Source: Brachionus manjavacas (Eukaryota > Rotifera > Eurotatoria > Ploima > Brachionidae). Taken from it: a DNA stretch of 64,000 nt. Positions 42,420 to 54,378 of the stretch are shown one piece after another; positions within the stretch are counted from its first letter, which is position 1, and every line of letters begins with the position of its first letter. The position numbers and the translations under genes were made by a program. Location of the stretch: contig JAHQIY010000003.1 in the NCBI GenBank assembly GCA_019054805.1, positions 372,001 through 436,000 on the forward strand. Reading direction: 5' to 3'. The notes beneath the pieces were generated by a model. That model worked only from the letters and a program-made list of their open reading frames with translations. It ran no database searches and had not been told where the DNA came from.

Positions 42420-43695
42420 GAGCAAAATGTAAATAGTTTTACATTTTTACTTTTTCATTTTTTTACTTTCTCTAATAACAGGAAAAAATCTATTTAATAC
42501 TTTTTTTGTCTAATTAAATTTAATTTAAAAAAATTTTTCGAAATAAAAAATAAGATATAGAATAAAAAATTTTGTTTTAAATTTTTATTATTCTGACTCC
42601 TTCAAGAAAAAAAAATATTCAATTATTTATAAAATTCAAATCGCTATAAAATAAGCTCAACTTTAAAAAATTTCTGAAATATCGCACAAAAATTATTAGA
42701 AAATGTAAAAATGTGATATATTTGGTTGAAGTTGGAATTTTTTTAGGTTTAGAGAAAAGTGTGAACAAAAAGCCAGCCATATCTATTTGTGCTTTAGTGA
42801 AAATAACAAATGATTTTAACAAAAATATTTTGGAATAAAAATATCCATTAATATATTGTATTTTTGAAATGTAATTTAGGCTTATAACATCTTGATCACC
42901 ATGCCGTTAACTTTTATTCATATTAAGGAAATAGAGCTAATTATTTATTTACTTTGTTCAATAAAGGTGTTTATAAAAGCGTATTTCCATTAGATGTCTA
43001 TAATCCAGATGAGTTGGAATTAAAAAAAAAAAATTTATTGCTTAAATACTGTAAAATTTAATTGAACGCTGAGGTTTAAACTTATGTCAAAATTATTGTT
43101 AGTTATTTTTCAAAATACAGCATGTCTTGCTAACAGTGAAGGTAAAAAAAATTACTAATAAATTTACAAATTTATTTATTAATAAATTGCTTAATGCATG
43201 ACAGATTCATTAAGCTACTTGTTGAGGAATATAGTGGGTCGTGGTCTGAAAACACAGCTAAAGTATCGGTTACCTCTACTCCAGTAGGAGCCTTTTTCTC
43301 TATAATTCGAATTGCGTATGCGTGTACTGTCCTAATTAGTTTATATTTGTTTCTTAGCTAAGATCTGATATGAGAACAGGATTCTCTTAAAAAGAAAAAA
43401 TAAATTTCTTTTTTAAAAAAGAAAAAATTTAATTTATTAAATGATGTAATTTAAAATATGTTTGTTTGTTTTTATTATTGTTTTATTTTTTTACTGGGCA
43501 GAAGGAGCTTCACTTCGAATGTGCAGTTTGCGCTCTTTTCGAATGTTAGCTCGAAGCCTTTTTAAATTAATTTTTAAATAAAAATAACTATTAAAAAAAA
43601 ATGAGATCATAGTAATGCACTGTGCAGCTTTAGACATTCAAGTTGACTGGATTTGGTGATGTAGTTATTTAGAGAACTTATTGTATTTTAATACA
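42420..43695. other. AT-rich intronic sequence
   Basis: 43490-43565 resembles a retrotransposon tail (reverse strand ends in AATAAAACAATAATAAAAAC). No gene seen. Confidence 0.3.
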
Positions 43696-43699
43696 GATG

Positions 43700-43785
43700 C
43701 ATCCGTAAAACTTTTTCTCTTGCGGGAATAGAAACATTTTTGTGTGACTTACACACAGACCATTCAGTGTACTAAATGGGCCAGC
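43700..43785 (-). repeat. Worn SINE 5' head
   Basis: On the minus strand GCCCATTTAGTACACTGAAT then GGTCTGTGTGTAAGTC aligns with the SINE head at 28830 (GCCCGTTTAGCCGAATGG, TTTGCGTGTTAGTC). The B-box region is degraded. Confidence 0.45.
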
Positions 43786-43789
43786 ATAT

Positions 43790-44958
43790 ACTAAACAATC
43801 AATGACTGAAAAATAAAAAAAACTTAATAAAATCTCAAATGAGAAACAGATTTTATTGATTTAAGCGAAATAATTGAGAAAGTCTTGAAAAAATTTTTTT
43901 TATTCCTTTTTCCTTTTTTTACTCTGTCTAAGTAGCTTTAAGTAATTAACTTCGAATTAAAAATAAAGTATTTTTTCGAATTTTATTTACGCTAGAAATC
44001 ATTAGTTTGTAGTTTAAAATTAATCTATTATGAACAGGTTTCTAGACAGCAAGCAAGAACACATTGTGGCCAATTTGAACTTGATACCAGACACAGGTAG
44101 TCTTTTGAACAAATCACATTCAGGGCCAAATTTAGTGAAATGAAATATTTATTTATGTTTTCTCATGCAAATTCACCAATATGAAGTTAATCCGCATCTT
44201 ATTTAATTTTTAATCTTTTAATGTCTGTCACAAAGCAGACTCTATTTAAGGTTTTTTAAATAACAAGAAACTAGATGAACTCATTACTCAAGAATGATGG
44301 TAGTTTCTTGATTGCATCCATAACCAAATGCTAAACAACGTGCAACTGGGAATTAATCATAATTTAAGCTTAATTTTGAACAAAAAAGGCTTTCAGAATT
44401 AAGAGAGCTGTAATGCCGATGGGTGAGTTTTCCTGACAATTAGACAGATATAATCTAAATAGCTGGAAGCTTTAAATTATGCGAGTTTGCGGGCGCTTTA
44501 CCTTAATGAGACTTATGTAGCCAGAACTTAAAACCAATCAGTTGGTCATGTTTAAAGTCTGTTGTTCAGCAACCGATTTGAACTAACTTTTCCAGCTGGT
44601 TCCGATTATAGAGTCACCTATTTGGCAGCTCTTCGAAAAAGTAAAACTAACTACTTCCATCTTAAGATAATTATTAAAGTATCAAAAGGTTCGAGTTCTT
44701 CTTCAGACCTCTGGATGATTTTTGTAGTCTTCCTTTTGTTTAACGAGAGACATAAGTTAGTTGTTCTAAGTATTCTTTATTACAAAATACTAGATATCTT
44801 ATAATGCAAAATTTAAGTTGTATTTATAGTAAAGTTTAAAGAAACAAATGATGTAATATTCTTCAACTCTTTAATAAAAAAATTAAATTTATTTAAATGT
44901 AGGGATACATCTTTATTACAGAGCTATAAAGAAAATTTTTTATTGATACCAGAACATA
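43790..44958. other. Intronic region, less AT-biased between 44030 and 44600
   Basis: No repeat or frame recognised. An 80-codon frame at 44562-44804 (SNRFELTFPAGSDYRVTYLA) has no known domain. The mixed composition in the middle of the SNAP-25 long intron could mark regulatory DNA, but there is no direct evidence. Confidence 0.25.
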
Positions 44959-45211
44959 TTTTTGAAAAAGGAAAACAAAAAAAATTTTTTTGATAAAAAT
45001 TGACGTAAAAAATATTAAAAAATTTTATTATTTTAATTTTTTTTACGTCAATTTTTATCAAAAAAATTTTTTTTGTTTTCCTTTTTCAAAAATTCAAAGA
45101 AAAAATTTTTTCATGAAAATCGTTTTTTTTCGAGAAATTTTAGAAATTTTTTTTCACTGAATTTTACAGTAATTTTACAGTAAAAGGGTATCGTAGCAGC
45201 ACTGTATTTCA
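44959..45211. repeat. T-rich repeat copy with a perfect 52-bp hairpin
   Basis: Arms 44959-45010 and 45041-45092 are exact reverse complements (ending GATAAAAATTGACGTAAAA / TTTTACGTCAATTTTTATC) around a 30-bp AT loop. The right arm continues as the repeat seen at 23345-23665 and ends GGTATCGTAGCAGCACTGTA at 45189-45208. Confidence 0.75.
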
Positions 45212-45214
45212 TTT

Positions 45215-46690
45215 AAAAATTTTTGTTTTTGTTCTCTGTTTGAAAATTCACATTGCTATAGTTGTCCCGTTTTTAAAAAAGAAACTCAAGATTTAAAAAA
45301 AGAAGTTTATTAGAAGAATAAAACAATTACGCAATGCTTTGAGACTAATTTAACAAACATGGATCAGTTTTATTTGGAAGTAAATTTATCCAATGAATAT
45401 AAATTTTATTTTGGAATTTAGTACCATTTTGCAGATCAAAGGATGCCAAGGAAAAGACTTGGATTTTTTGGATAAACACTTAAATAATCCTTACTACTAA
45501 ATAAATTAAAATTGTCTTAATAATTTTGTAAAAATATGTAAATAAAAAATTTTTGACATAATATAACAAATTTGTTAAAAATCACATGATTTGAAGAGAT
45601 TTTTTAAGAAAAATAAAGCAATTAAGTAAAAAAGTAAAACCATAGATTTGTTCAGAATTCTGTCCTTATTTAAAAAAAAAAAGTAAGCTTATAACTGATC
45701 CCTCGGAGGAGATACGATTTAAACCAGAAAAAACACATTTTTTCCTTTTTTTAGCCAAGAAAAAAACGCCTTTTTTTTCTAAATCACATTAGCATGTAGT
45801 AAATTTCTTTTCTGCAATTATTGTGTTGCTATAAATTCACCTTCATTTGATTATTAAGACAAATTCCGAATAAAAGAATAAATTCAACAAACACCCTTTT
45901 CTCCTTGAATTAACTTAACACTCATTAAAGTCCCTGAATACCTCTCGTTAGGAAACAGGCTTAGTAAAGCCGGGTTGCTACTGTTGCAAAATGAATAAAA
46001 GAGTTAAATTTTAATTTCACAAATTACGAACAAGGAGTCTAAAGTTTGGCGTATATTTAGATAAAAAAATTGATTTTAAAGTTAGCATCAAAAAATGATA
46101 CATTGTGGAATGATTACCAGAAAATATGGGCTAGGATTAGTAACTTATAGGAATGATACGACTTACCATTAATACTTGCAAATTATCTCGTGGGTCTGGT
46201 GAATAATTAGCCGTAAACCCAGTACCTAGCACTCGGTAACAGTATAAAATTTCAACGAAAAAATTAAAAAACAAAAAAGCTAATGAGCTTAGACTAAGTA
46301 ATTTTTTTCACATTTTAATCCATGCCAAAAATTGCTTTATAAACTTGTTTAGTTTCCATTATTTTTTATTGTTTTAAATATTTTGTAAAATTTTACAAAT
46401 CAAAATAATATTATTTTTCTATCAATTAATTTAATTTGACAATGGGACTTTAGCTAAATTAAATAAAAAATGCAGGCAATATTCAGGTTAAATTTTTGGC
46501 GAATGGCCACATATACTGATATTTTTTTTGAAAAAATCTTTTAAATTTAAAAAAAATAACTTATTAAAAGTAATATTTTCCAGAAAGTTTTTTTTTAAAT
46601 TTTTTTTTGTGCAAAATTTTATGAAAGTTTAAGTGACCGCGCGCTTAAAGGTTGTCCGACTAATGCTTACACGGTCAAATCGAATGATTA
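45215..46690. other. AT-rich intronic sequence with a weak LINE trace
   Basis: 46030-46080 reads RSLKFGVYLDKKIDFKVSI on the plus strand, which may be a LINE thumb fragment (compare LGVYLDKKLDF). Otherwise nothing. Confidence 0.3.
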
Positions 46691-46699
46691 ACTAGAGAT

Positions 46700-47020
46700 T
46701 GTCTTGGAATGCTGTAAAATTTTGTGTGAGTGGATTATGTAACCAGTGGAGTACCTCAAAGTTCGGTATTGGGGCCTCTTTTATTTTTAATAATTATAAA
46801 TGATCTTTCGACTCGTTTATATAATAAATGTGAGAAATATGCCCATGATACTAAAGTTTTGTCTGGAATAAAGAGTTCTCAGGACAATCTTGATAAAGAC
46901 TTTATTTCAAGCTGGTCATTTACTTGGTCTTTGGATTTAAATATCGAAAAATACAGTGTAATGCATGTAGGCTCAAAAAATCCTTTGGTTAACACTAGAA
47001 ACACTGAGAAGTCAAAATGA
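46700..47020 (+). pseudogene. LINE reverse transcriptase palm fragment, active site mutated
   Basis: A 96-codon frame reads VTSGVPQSSVLGPLLFLIII, NDLSTRLYNKCEKYAHDTKV, then SSWSFTWSLDLNIEKYSVMH and VGSKNP. The active site YADD has become YAHD and PQGS has become PQSS. It is truncated on both sides. Confidence 0.82.
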
Positions 47021-47289
47021 CTATTGAGCTAATTTTTGGGATGTTATATTTTAGAAATATGTTAACTTGGAAAGCTAAAAAAAATTTTTTAGCCCATTTA
47101 AGAAAATATTTTCTGGATCAAACGTTAACTGAATAAATTATATTTTTTTCTCCCAAAATCCAACATACACTACTAGAAGCACTGAAAGAAGTTAAATGAC
47201 TTTTTTTCACTTAATGATTGTTCAAGTTTTATTTTGAAAACTAAAACAATCATTTGTAAAATTATATTCTAAATTATGATCTAAAGAAT

Positions 47290-47375
47290 GCAGGCTGAAA
47301 AGAAGGTTTACGCCGTCTGAACTGCCTGGGGCCTCGGCCCAAATTATTTTTAAAATGAATAAATAAATAAAACAA
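47290..47375 (+). repeat. GGCTGAAAAGAAGG-type retrotransposon 3' end
   Basis: GGCTGAAAAGAAGGTTTACG, CCGTCTGAACTGCC and a tail AATGAATAAATAAATAAAAC, plus orientation. Same family as 29740-29815. Confidence 0.6.
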
Positions 47376-47420
47376 TCATTTTTGCTATATTTTTTTTGAC
47401 TAAAAATCAATCTTACATAT

Positions 47421-48589
47421 GGTTTAATTTTTTGTGTTTGAATTACAAAATGTATCCAATGTTGAAATAACATTGAAAAAGTGCGATGTTTCAAATTATT
47501 TTTTCAGTTTCAAAAAAATAAAATAATTTTATTATTGCAAAATTCATGAATCATGAATTCATGAATGAATCAAAATTCATGAAAAAAACCAAAAGTCAAA
47601 ATCTATGGTTCACCTGTTACTGGAACTATTCTTGTTCTCAGGTTTTATGAACTATTAGTTCACCTAATTTAAAAAAGCTAATGTAATGATAAAAAATATG
47701 ACAGAAAAAATAATTACATAGAAAATTTTAAGTCTAGCGAAGTAGGTAAATTTTGCGAAATAGATGAATCTTTGTTCCCTAAAGTCAAACACTTGAAGGG
47801 TGAAAAATAAATTTTAATTTTCTTTAATTTTAAAATATTAATACTGAAAGGCAAAGATTTAAGGAGAGAGCGCATTCAGGTATTTGGGATTATGGAAAGA
47901 GTAATACCAAGTCAACTAGATCAGAGCAAATTCTATTTCTATAGCTCCTCCAAAAAAAAAACCTAAAAAACTATTAAATAATTTTTATATCAGTTTCGAG
48001 AATAAGGCATTCTATTAAATTTTGAGCTTTATTCAATTTGTTCGCATAATCTAAAAATATTTCGCCTGATTCTTATTTAAACAAAAAAATTAGGTGAACT
48101 AATAGTTCACAAAACTTGAGAACAAAATATTTCGGATAATAAGTGAACAATGGTCCACCTAACCGACTAAATCCAGTTTTTAATGATTGAATATAAAATT
48201 TAATCAAAACGAATTAATTATCTTTTTTTTTTCTGTTTAATGCTCATTTTTATTCTTTTTATTTTTTTCAATTTTATATTATTTAACTATATTTTGAGTT
48301 TTTTCATATGTTTCTAGTCTGAATGAGCATTTGCTCGGGAAAACATAAATAAATGAATTATTTAAAAATTAAAAAAAAAAATTTTCGAAATTTTTTTCAG
48401 ATTTTGAAATAAAAATTAAACTCATTCTATTTCACTAAAGAGTTTAATTTCAAATATGAAAATGCTTGCAATATTAACTTAAAATCAATTTTTTATTCGA
48501 GACTGAAAAAATAATTTGAAACATCGCACTTTTTCAATGTTATTTCAACATTGGATACATTTTGTAATTCAAACACAAAAAATTAAACC
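47421..48589. mobile_element. Foldback element with 91-bp terminal inverted repeats (GGTTTAAT)
   Basis: Arms 47421-47511 and 48499-48589 differ at one base by my reading. The ends are GGTTTAAT and ATTAAACC, flanked by ATAT on both sides. Each arm has an inner palindrome (CAATGTTGAAATAACATTG). The interior holds a second inverted repeat pair rich in GTTCAC (about 47607-47670 and 48088-48178), which looks like a nested Merlin-type MITE. No coding frame. Single arms or half copies occur at 20288-20673 and 62405-62490. Confidence 0.82.
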
Positions 48590-48599
48590 ATATTTATTT

Positions 48600-49925
48600 T
48601 CATTTTAAATTGTAAATATACAATATTTAGCAGATGCGGTTCAAAGAATTTATCTAAAATAACTCTTGAAAAATATCTACATGTTTTCAGAAAATTAGAG
48701 TTGGAAAATTGTTAAGCTTACTTTACATTACAATGCTCATGGTTTCAAAGTTTTTTATGGAGAAACTATTGCCTTGAAATCTAAGTAGAGCAAAGTGTTT
48801 AAGGAACTTTACTTAATCCGAAAATATGTCTTCGAAAACTTTGCAAAGTAATTGAACAGTTTATTAGTTAATACTTTTTAATGGCGCTCAAAATGCAAAA
48901 AATCACAGTTTTCTGCAACAACTTGAATTTCATGATAAAGACCCCATGATCAAAACTTAACAGATTACATTCTAAATAAAAATGATGAAATAAGCTTTTT
49001 TAAATTTTTTTAGTAAAACACAAAATATTAATTATTTTTATTTAAAAAAAAATCTTTTTTTTTTCTAATTAATCTTAATTGACTCTTCTAAAATATTTAC
49101 CGAAAAATTTAAAAATCACATTTAGATATGCACTTATTTACTCCATAAAAATTTTCAAGTTTTTCTCATGATCGAATTGAAACAAACTTCGTAATCCAAA
49201 TCGCTCAACTATCCCTCTAAAAAACATCTGTTTACCCTGAGTAATAAATAAACAGGTAAATAATTGTCACAAATTTTCTAAACAAACCTTCCCTACACAT
49301 TTTTGCTGATCAAAAATTTGATTAAATCAGCTAGATTTTGTCTTATTTAAACGAAGAATAAACAATAACATTAATTTAATTTTCATAAAATTTTGTAAAA
49401 TTTTTTCTAATTTTGATATTAATTTCAAAAATCGAATTTTTTAAAAATTTTATAAATTTTTATGTGTTTTTTTTTATTAATAAATGGGCTCAATCATCCC
49501 TTTATGGGTTTCGACCTTAGGTCTCTTTGATTGAGTTGGAACATTGAGTAAAATCTTGAAGAAAAAGATTCACTATTTCTGGCACCATACTAGAACGACT
49601 TGGTTAATAATCAAACACATTATAATGGCGTCCTGCATTTCTTTCTCTAGTAATTTCATTTCCTCCAGTTTAAGGTTAATATTGACAGTAAAAAAAACAT
49701 GAGAAAATTGCACATTTCTAACCAAAGTGTCAAAGCCTAAATTGCCTAAAATAGTTTACTCGATTTGGCAAAGTGAGTCACGTTTGTGCAAGTTGTGCGT
49801 GCCATTCCAGATATTTTCATCAAATAATGGAAAAAAAACAAATTGAAAAAGAATTGCTTATTAGACTGCATTGTATTTCAAAGAAAAAATGGAACGCAAT
49901 TTGGGAATAGCTGAAATTGATAATC
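48600..49925. other. AT-rich intron with old MITE pieces
   Basis: 48785-48905 resembles the centre of the 60633 MITE and 49155-49200 its right end (GATCGAATTGAAACAAACTTC). 48919-49005 matches 30952-31030. It is probably an old MITE copy split by another repeat. Confidence 0.4.
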
Positions 49926-50065
49926 TAAGAAAACTAATTTCTCTTTCTCAATTGAATAATGAAACTTAATTTGTTTCCTAAATTAAATAGTATTATATTT
50001 TCAATCGATGAAAACTGAATTGATAGAGGGCTTGGAAGTTTGGTGCTCGAACAAAACGAACCTAC

Positions 50066-50155
50066 CTCGTTCTGGGCCATGTTGGTTTGGATCTGAATTT
50101 CTTCGAGCTCGGTCTTGGGCACCGGCTCGCCTCCGCCATTCTGATTGCGAGACAT
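50066..50155 (-). CDS. Snap25: SNAP-25 distal alternative first exon
   Basis: ATG at 50155. The 30 codons begin MSRNQNGGGEPVPK and end TELEEIQIQTNMAQNE, then a consensus donor (GAG|GTAGGT). The end aligns with the SNAP-25 N-terminus (NELEEMQ) and with the proximal exon's end, and the junction is phase 0 like the proximal one. Splicing to 24825 across about 25.2 kb would give a 212-residue protein, the usual SNAP-25 length, with the cysteines at 90, 91 and 94. It contributes the first turns of the N-terminal SNARE helix. Confidence 0.88.
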
Positions 50156-51640
50156 TCTCTATCTAAATAGAAATTTTACGATTAGCTTTCATTTCTAACA
50201 AGCGAGCAAAGAAAATAAGCACTGCTAGAAATATTATTATTTCTAAGCCTCTAATTATAATAATAAATTAGGTTGGAATTAAACTAAATATTTTTTTGGG
50301 CAGATATCAGGCAACAAAAAAGAAACAAAAAATCAATAATTTTCTCTGATTAGTAATAAGCTGCGACAGTGTCGTTTGGGTTTAAATTGGCCCGTTTTGA
50401 CACAGCAGGATTTCTTTTTTACTAACACCAAACGCTAAATAGATAAAATCGATAAATTAGCTGTTTGAAAGTTGAACAATTTTTTGTTCATGTTAGGCAT
50501 ATTTGTCGAGCAAATCTCGTGATCTTATCTAAATTTTTCAACTGAAATTTGACTCGGTTTGAAATGCAAATTTTTTTCATTTTTTTTCTCTCAAAATTAG
50601 TTTATGAGAAAAAAAAGTTTTGCCAAAAAAGAATGCTCGATTGAATTTTAATTCATTTGACATTAAAAGGAAAACTCTGATGCCAACAAAACTAATTTCA
50701 TTTCCGACTTATTTGACTAATGTCTGATTGCACTAGGCGCAGCGTCATGCCACACGCAATCATAATTATTAGTAATTAATTGCCTTTATCACAATCTAAA
50801 CTCAACTTTAAAATAATTCCAGCGAGAATCTATTTGTGTGTTTCAAAAATTACGCCAGATTTGGCGATGAAAAAAAATTAAATTATTAGAAAAAATTCTC
50901 ATAGAATAAAGAATATTTTTTTAAAACTTTGTTAAGACCCAAGTCTTGACATGTCTCTATTTATATTTAGAGTTGCACGTTCCAAGATTAACTGAAGTTG
51001 GAACACATGTTCTAACTACTATTTAAACCACTACATTATTGTTATAACTTCGGATTTCATTAAATAAACTCTTAACTAAATTAAATTGTTTTATTTATTT
51101 CTTGGCTTAAATACCTAAAATCCGAAACTTTAAAAAAAAATTACAGAATAACAATTTTTTGTGTATGTTTGTTTTTTTTTGACACAATGAATTACAGAAA
51201 CATGTCGTCGTTATAGGAGATAGGTCCTCTGCACCCATTCCAGCACCTCTTAAATGTAATATTCAATACATATAAAGTCGATTTCATGTATTTCACTAAC
51301 ATAAAAAAATAATTAATTTACTACTGTAAAGTTTTGTTATGGGAGTGTAATTGGATAGGTAAAAAGATAAGTTGTGCTCAAGAAGAATATTGAATTCAAT
51401 TGATTGATTGATTATTAAAAACAACTTAGTAATTGATCCATTCGATATTTTATCTAAACTCTCATTAATATTGTCCTCTTTTTTTGAAAAAAAACGAACA
51501 CAATAAATAATAATTATCAAAATTAAAAATTATCATTTCAAAATATTTATTTCAAGGGTATTCCGTATTTATATTATATAAATACTATTGAGTAATTTCT
51601 CGTCTTCTTCCATCTGATTTATTTGTTTTTACTCAACTTA
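50156..51640. other. Upstream flank of the distal SNAP-25 start
   Basis: AT-rich; no TATA box or repeat stands out near 50160-50400. A promoter is expected here but none can be pointed to. Confidence 0.3.
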
Positions 51641-51644
51641 TTAT

Positions 51645-52395
51645 TGTGACTGATGAGATTAAACATTTCGAAATGCAAAGTAATGCATATCGGCAAAAAT
51701 AACCCAAAAGCAGCCTACACAATGTCAGATCATAGCTCAAATACAAACATTAAAATAACTGAAACTACAAGCGAAAGAGACCTCGGCATTTTTATCTCTA
51801 ATGATCTTAAGCCATCACACCAAGTCAGTAAAGCCGCTGCTAACGCAAACTTTATACTCAGCTCATTAAAGAACGCCTTTACGTTAAGAGACGCAAAACT
51901 CTGGAAAAAGCTTTACACATGCTATATTAGACTGCACTTGGAATTTGCAAGCTCGGCCTGGAGTCCATACACCCAAAAAGACATAAAACTGCTAGAAAAA
52001 GTACAACACAGAGCCACGAAAACCATACATGAGGACTTTTCAGGCGTGAAATAGTAAGATGTTGTAATCCAAGGCACAATTTTTTCAATAACAGAATTGC
52101 TAACTTTTGGAACGGCCTACCAGACGAAGTCATCAACTCAACTACAGTCAACTTATTCAAGAACAACCTCGACAAGCATCTCGCCAACGTTAAAGGGCGT
52201 CATCTACTGTTGACGCGCTCCGCATTATCAATTTCATGCCCCGATTTTTTTACTACTACTACTACTATTCCATGTCTATATAACACTTACTTTTTATTTT
52301 AACTTATTTCAGTTTATTTTATTTCTTAAATTTATTTTTTTTTCTTATTCTGAAGGAGCGCAAGCTCGGTACAGATAACAAATAAAATAAAAAAT
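51645..52395 (+). pseudogene. Jockey-like LINE C-terminal fragment with complete tail
   Basis: A 133-codon frame reads RLNISKCKVMHIGKNNPKAA, ETTSERDLGIFISNDLKPSH, LYTCYIRLHLEFASSAWSPY and LLEKVQHRATKTI. After an internal deletion another frame gives NNRIANFWNGLPDEVINSTT then VNLFKNNLDKHLANV. There is a TAC microsatellite near 52250, and the end is ATTCTGAAGGAGCGCAAGCT then CGGTACAGATAACAAATAAAAT. Same 3' tail family as 39385. Confidence 0.87.
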
Positions 52396-52399
52396 TTGA

Positions 52400-53779
52400 A
52401 AATGTAATTTGACTTTGGAGTGTTGATTCACATAATCTCACAGTCTCCTGTCAGTAACCGACTTCATATGAAAGAATGGCTGATTAATTACTTTATTTTT
52501 TATTTTTGTGTGAATTTGAGAACAAAGTGAAAAATTTGAACAAATTGAAATTTTAGATTTTTTTTACTGGAAAATGAATTTTTTGAAGACAAAAAATAAA
52601 ACATCAAAAGAGTGAATATTTGAAATGAATGGAAAAAATAAAGATTTAGTTCCCCAAAACAAAATGTTGTTTTTTTTCTCATTAAATTTTAATAGCAAAA
52701 TTTTAATTGATGATAAGAATTTTTAATATTTTTTTATTTATATGTTAATCTGTGCTGAGCTAGAGCTTATTCGGAAAAAAAATAAATATAAAAATTTAGA
52801 ATAAGTTAAAATTATTATTATTATTATTTATTTCAAAAAACACCACTTGGTTGGTGAAAGTAAAAATAAAAATCAATTCTATTCTATTTTACATTTCTAA
52901 AAATAATTGCGTAATTTCAAATTTTAACATGCTTAAGTAATGAGTTTTAATGAAACAATGTAAATTAAAAATTTCATTTTCCACTTACAAAAACATTTTT
53001 CTAGTTCATTTAAGCACTAATTTAGTCTGTTTTTTATTAATTAATAATTGACAAGATAGTCAGCAAAAAGGAGGGAGGATTCTTTGTTTGTTCAATTTCT
53101 TTTAGGGATAACGTTAATAAATATACTTTTGTAAATTTTCGTTTCGGTTGTTTAACTTCGGTTGTTTAACTTCGGTTGTTCAAAGTAATTATTTGATTTT
53201 TGGCTAGAAAGAAATGTTCAACAGAATCTTGGATTAAACAATTTTTAAGGACTAAAAATGACCCAGTACAGATTTTGTAAGCTATCGTGTAAGCTTTTAA
53301 AATTAATTTACGATAGAAAAACAGATACAAATTAAAACTTTTGTCAAACAAGGAGATTGTAAAAAAAAATTAAGGAGCTTCATGAGAAAATCCAAACAAT
53401 TTTTAAAGAGAGATTGATTTGTTTATTTTGTTCAATAAGACATTCCTCGACTAACTATTCAGATATAACTAATTAAAAACAATTTTTTTTTATTTTATTA
53501 ATTAAATAGTTTTGGGTTTTCTCAGGGTTTTTCCGAATGGCTTTAGTCTTCGTTTAAACCCTCTTGTCACGATACAATGTAAAAAAAAAAAAATTCACGA
53601 TATTTTGTTGAAAATTATTTTATAAAAAATAATTAAAAATTAAAAACAACTTCTAGGCCAAAATGACCAGATGTGTTCGTCTTAAATTAAATTGAATAAA
53701 TAAAAAGTAAATCTATCAACCGAAATCTAACCACAAAACCAAGCATAACCAACATCAATAATTTTTATAAGCTAGTATA
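52400..53779. other. AT-rich sequence with retrotransposon tails
   Basis: 52750-52795 (GCTGAGCTAGAGCTTATTCGG then AAATAAATA) resembles a worn LINE tail. 53505-53565 (minus) resembles the GGCTGAAAAGAAGG tail family. No gene. Confidence 0.35.
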
Positions 53780-53990
53780 TTAGTCCGTCATGCCAGACCT
53801 TGTCATAAGCCTTCGTGACAAAAAAAATTAATTGATGTATTTAATAATTTATTCATCAGATATTCATTGACACAAGATAACTTAACTTTATCTGATTTAT
53901 CTTAAATTAAATGTTGTTTTAAATAAGGTGGAGTAATATCACCATGTTTATTTAATGTCTTCATTGATGAATTAATACTACCGTAATGCC
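53780..53990. pseudogene. Two LINE RT pieces in opposite orientation
   Basis: Minus strand 53830-53780 reads VTKAYDKVWHDGLIY and plus strand 53930-53985 reads GGVISPCLFNVFIDELIL. These blocks lie on one strand in an intact RT, the first about 60 codons before the second. Head-to-head placement suggests a 5' inversion made during LINE insertion. Confidence 0.55.
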
Positions 53991-53999
53991 TTGCCCCCT

Positions 54000-54126
54000 A
54001 ATGCGGCATTTATTTTCAGAATTCTGGATTTTAATGCATAAATTTAACCCACTTTTTTTCCAGATACGCTGCGACTAAAAATGCTGCATTTAATGTCAAA
54101 ATTTTGGTATAAATGCCGCATTAAAT
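54000..54126. repeat. Short inverted repeat TAATGCGGCATTTAT
   Basis: TAATGCGGCATTTAT at about 54000 and ATAAATGCCGCATTA at about 54112 could pair across about 95 bp, which also contains AATGCTGCATTTAATG. It is possibly a tiny MITE. Confidence 0.45.
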
Positions 54127-54378
54127 ATGTAAAAAATAATAAAAATATATTTTTCTATTTTTTCAATTGTTTCAAAATTTGAAACACAAAAAATGTTCTT
54201 CGGACATAATGCATGCATGTAAAGTTAAAATTTTGAGTTTTAATGCTTATGAATAAAGCTGCTAATGCTCAGTCAGAAGTCGAAAATGAAAGTCCCGAAA
54301 CAGAAGCAAATGTAGAACCAACCAGAAAAGGCCGTGGTGGTCGCAAAAAGGGAAGCAAAAATAAAAAAACTCTAGAAA

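Noticed and set aside
44562..44804. 80-codon frame in the SNAP-25 intron
   Set aside because: No domain, no splice context, and the DNA-level neighbours are non-coding; kept only as a remark in the regional entry.
49487..49560. B-box-like GGTCGAAACCC on the minus strand, possible tRNA or SINE
   Set aside because: No A box at the right distance and no cloverleaf could be drawn.
53160..53350. Small minus-strand frame near TTCGGTTGTT repeats
   Set aside because: AT-rich, no motif, typical chance length for this composition.
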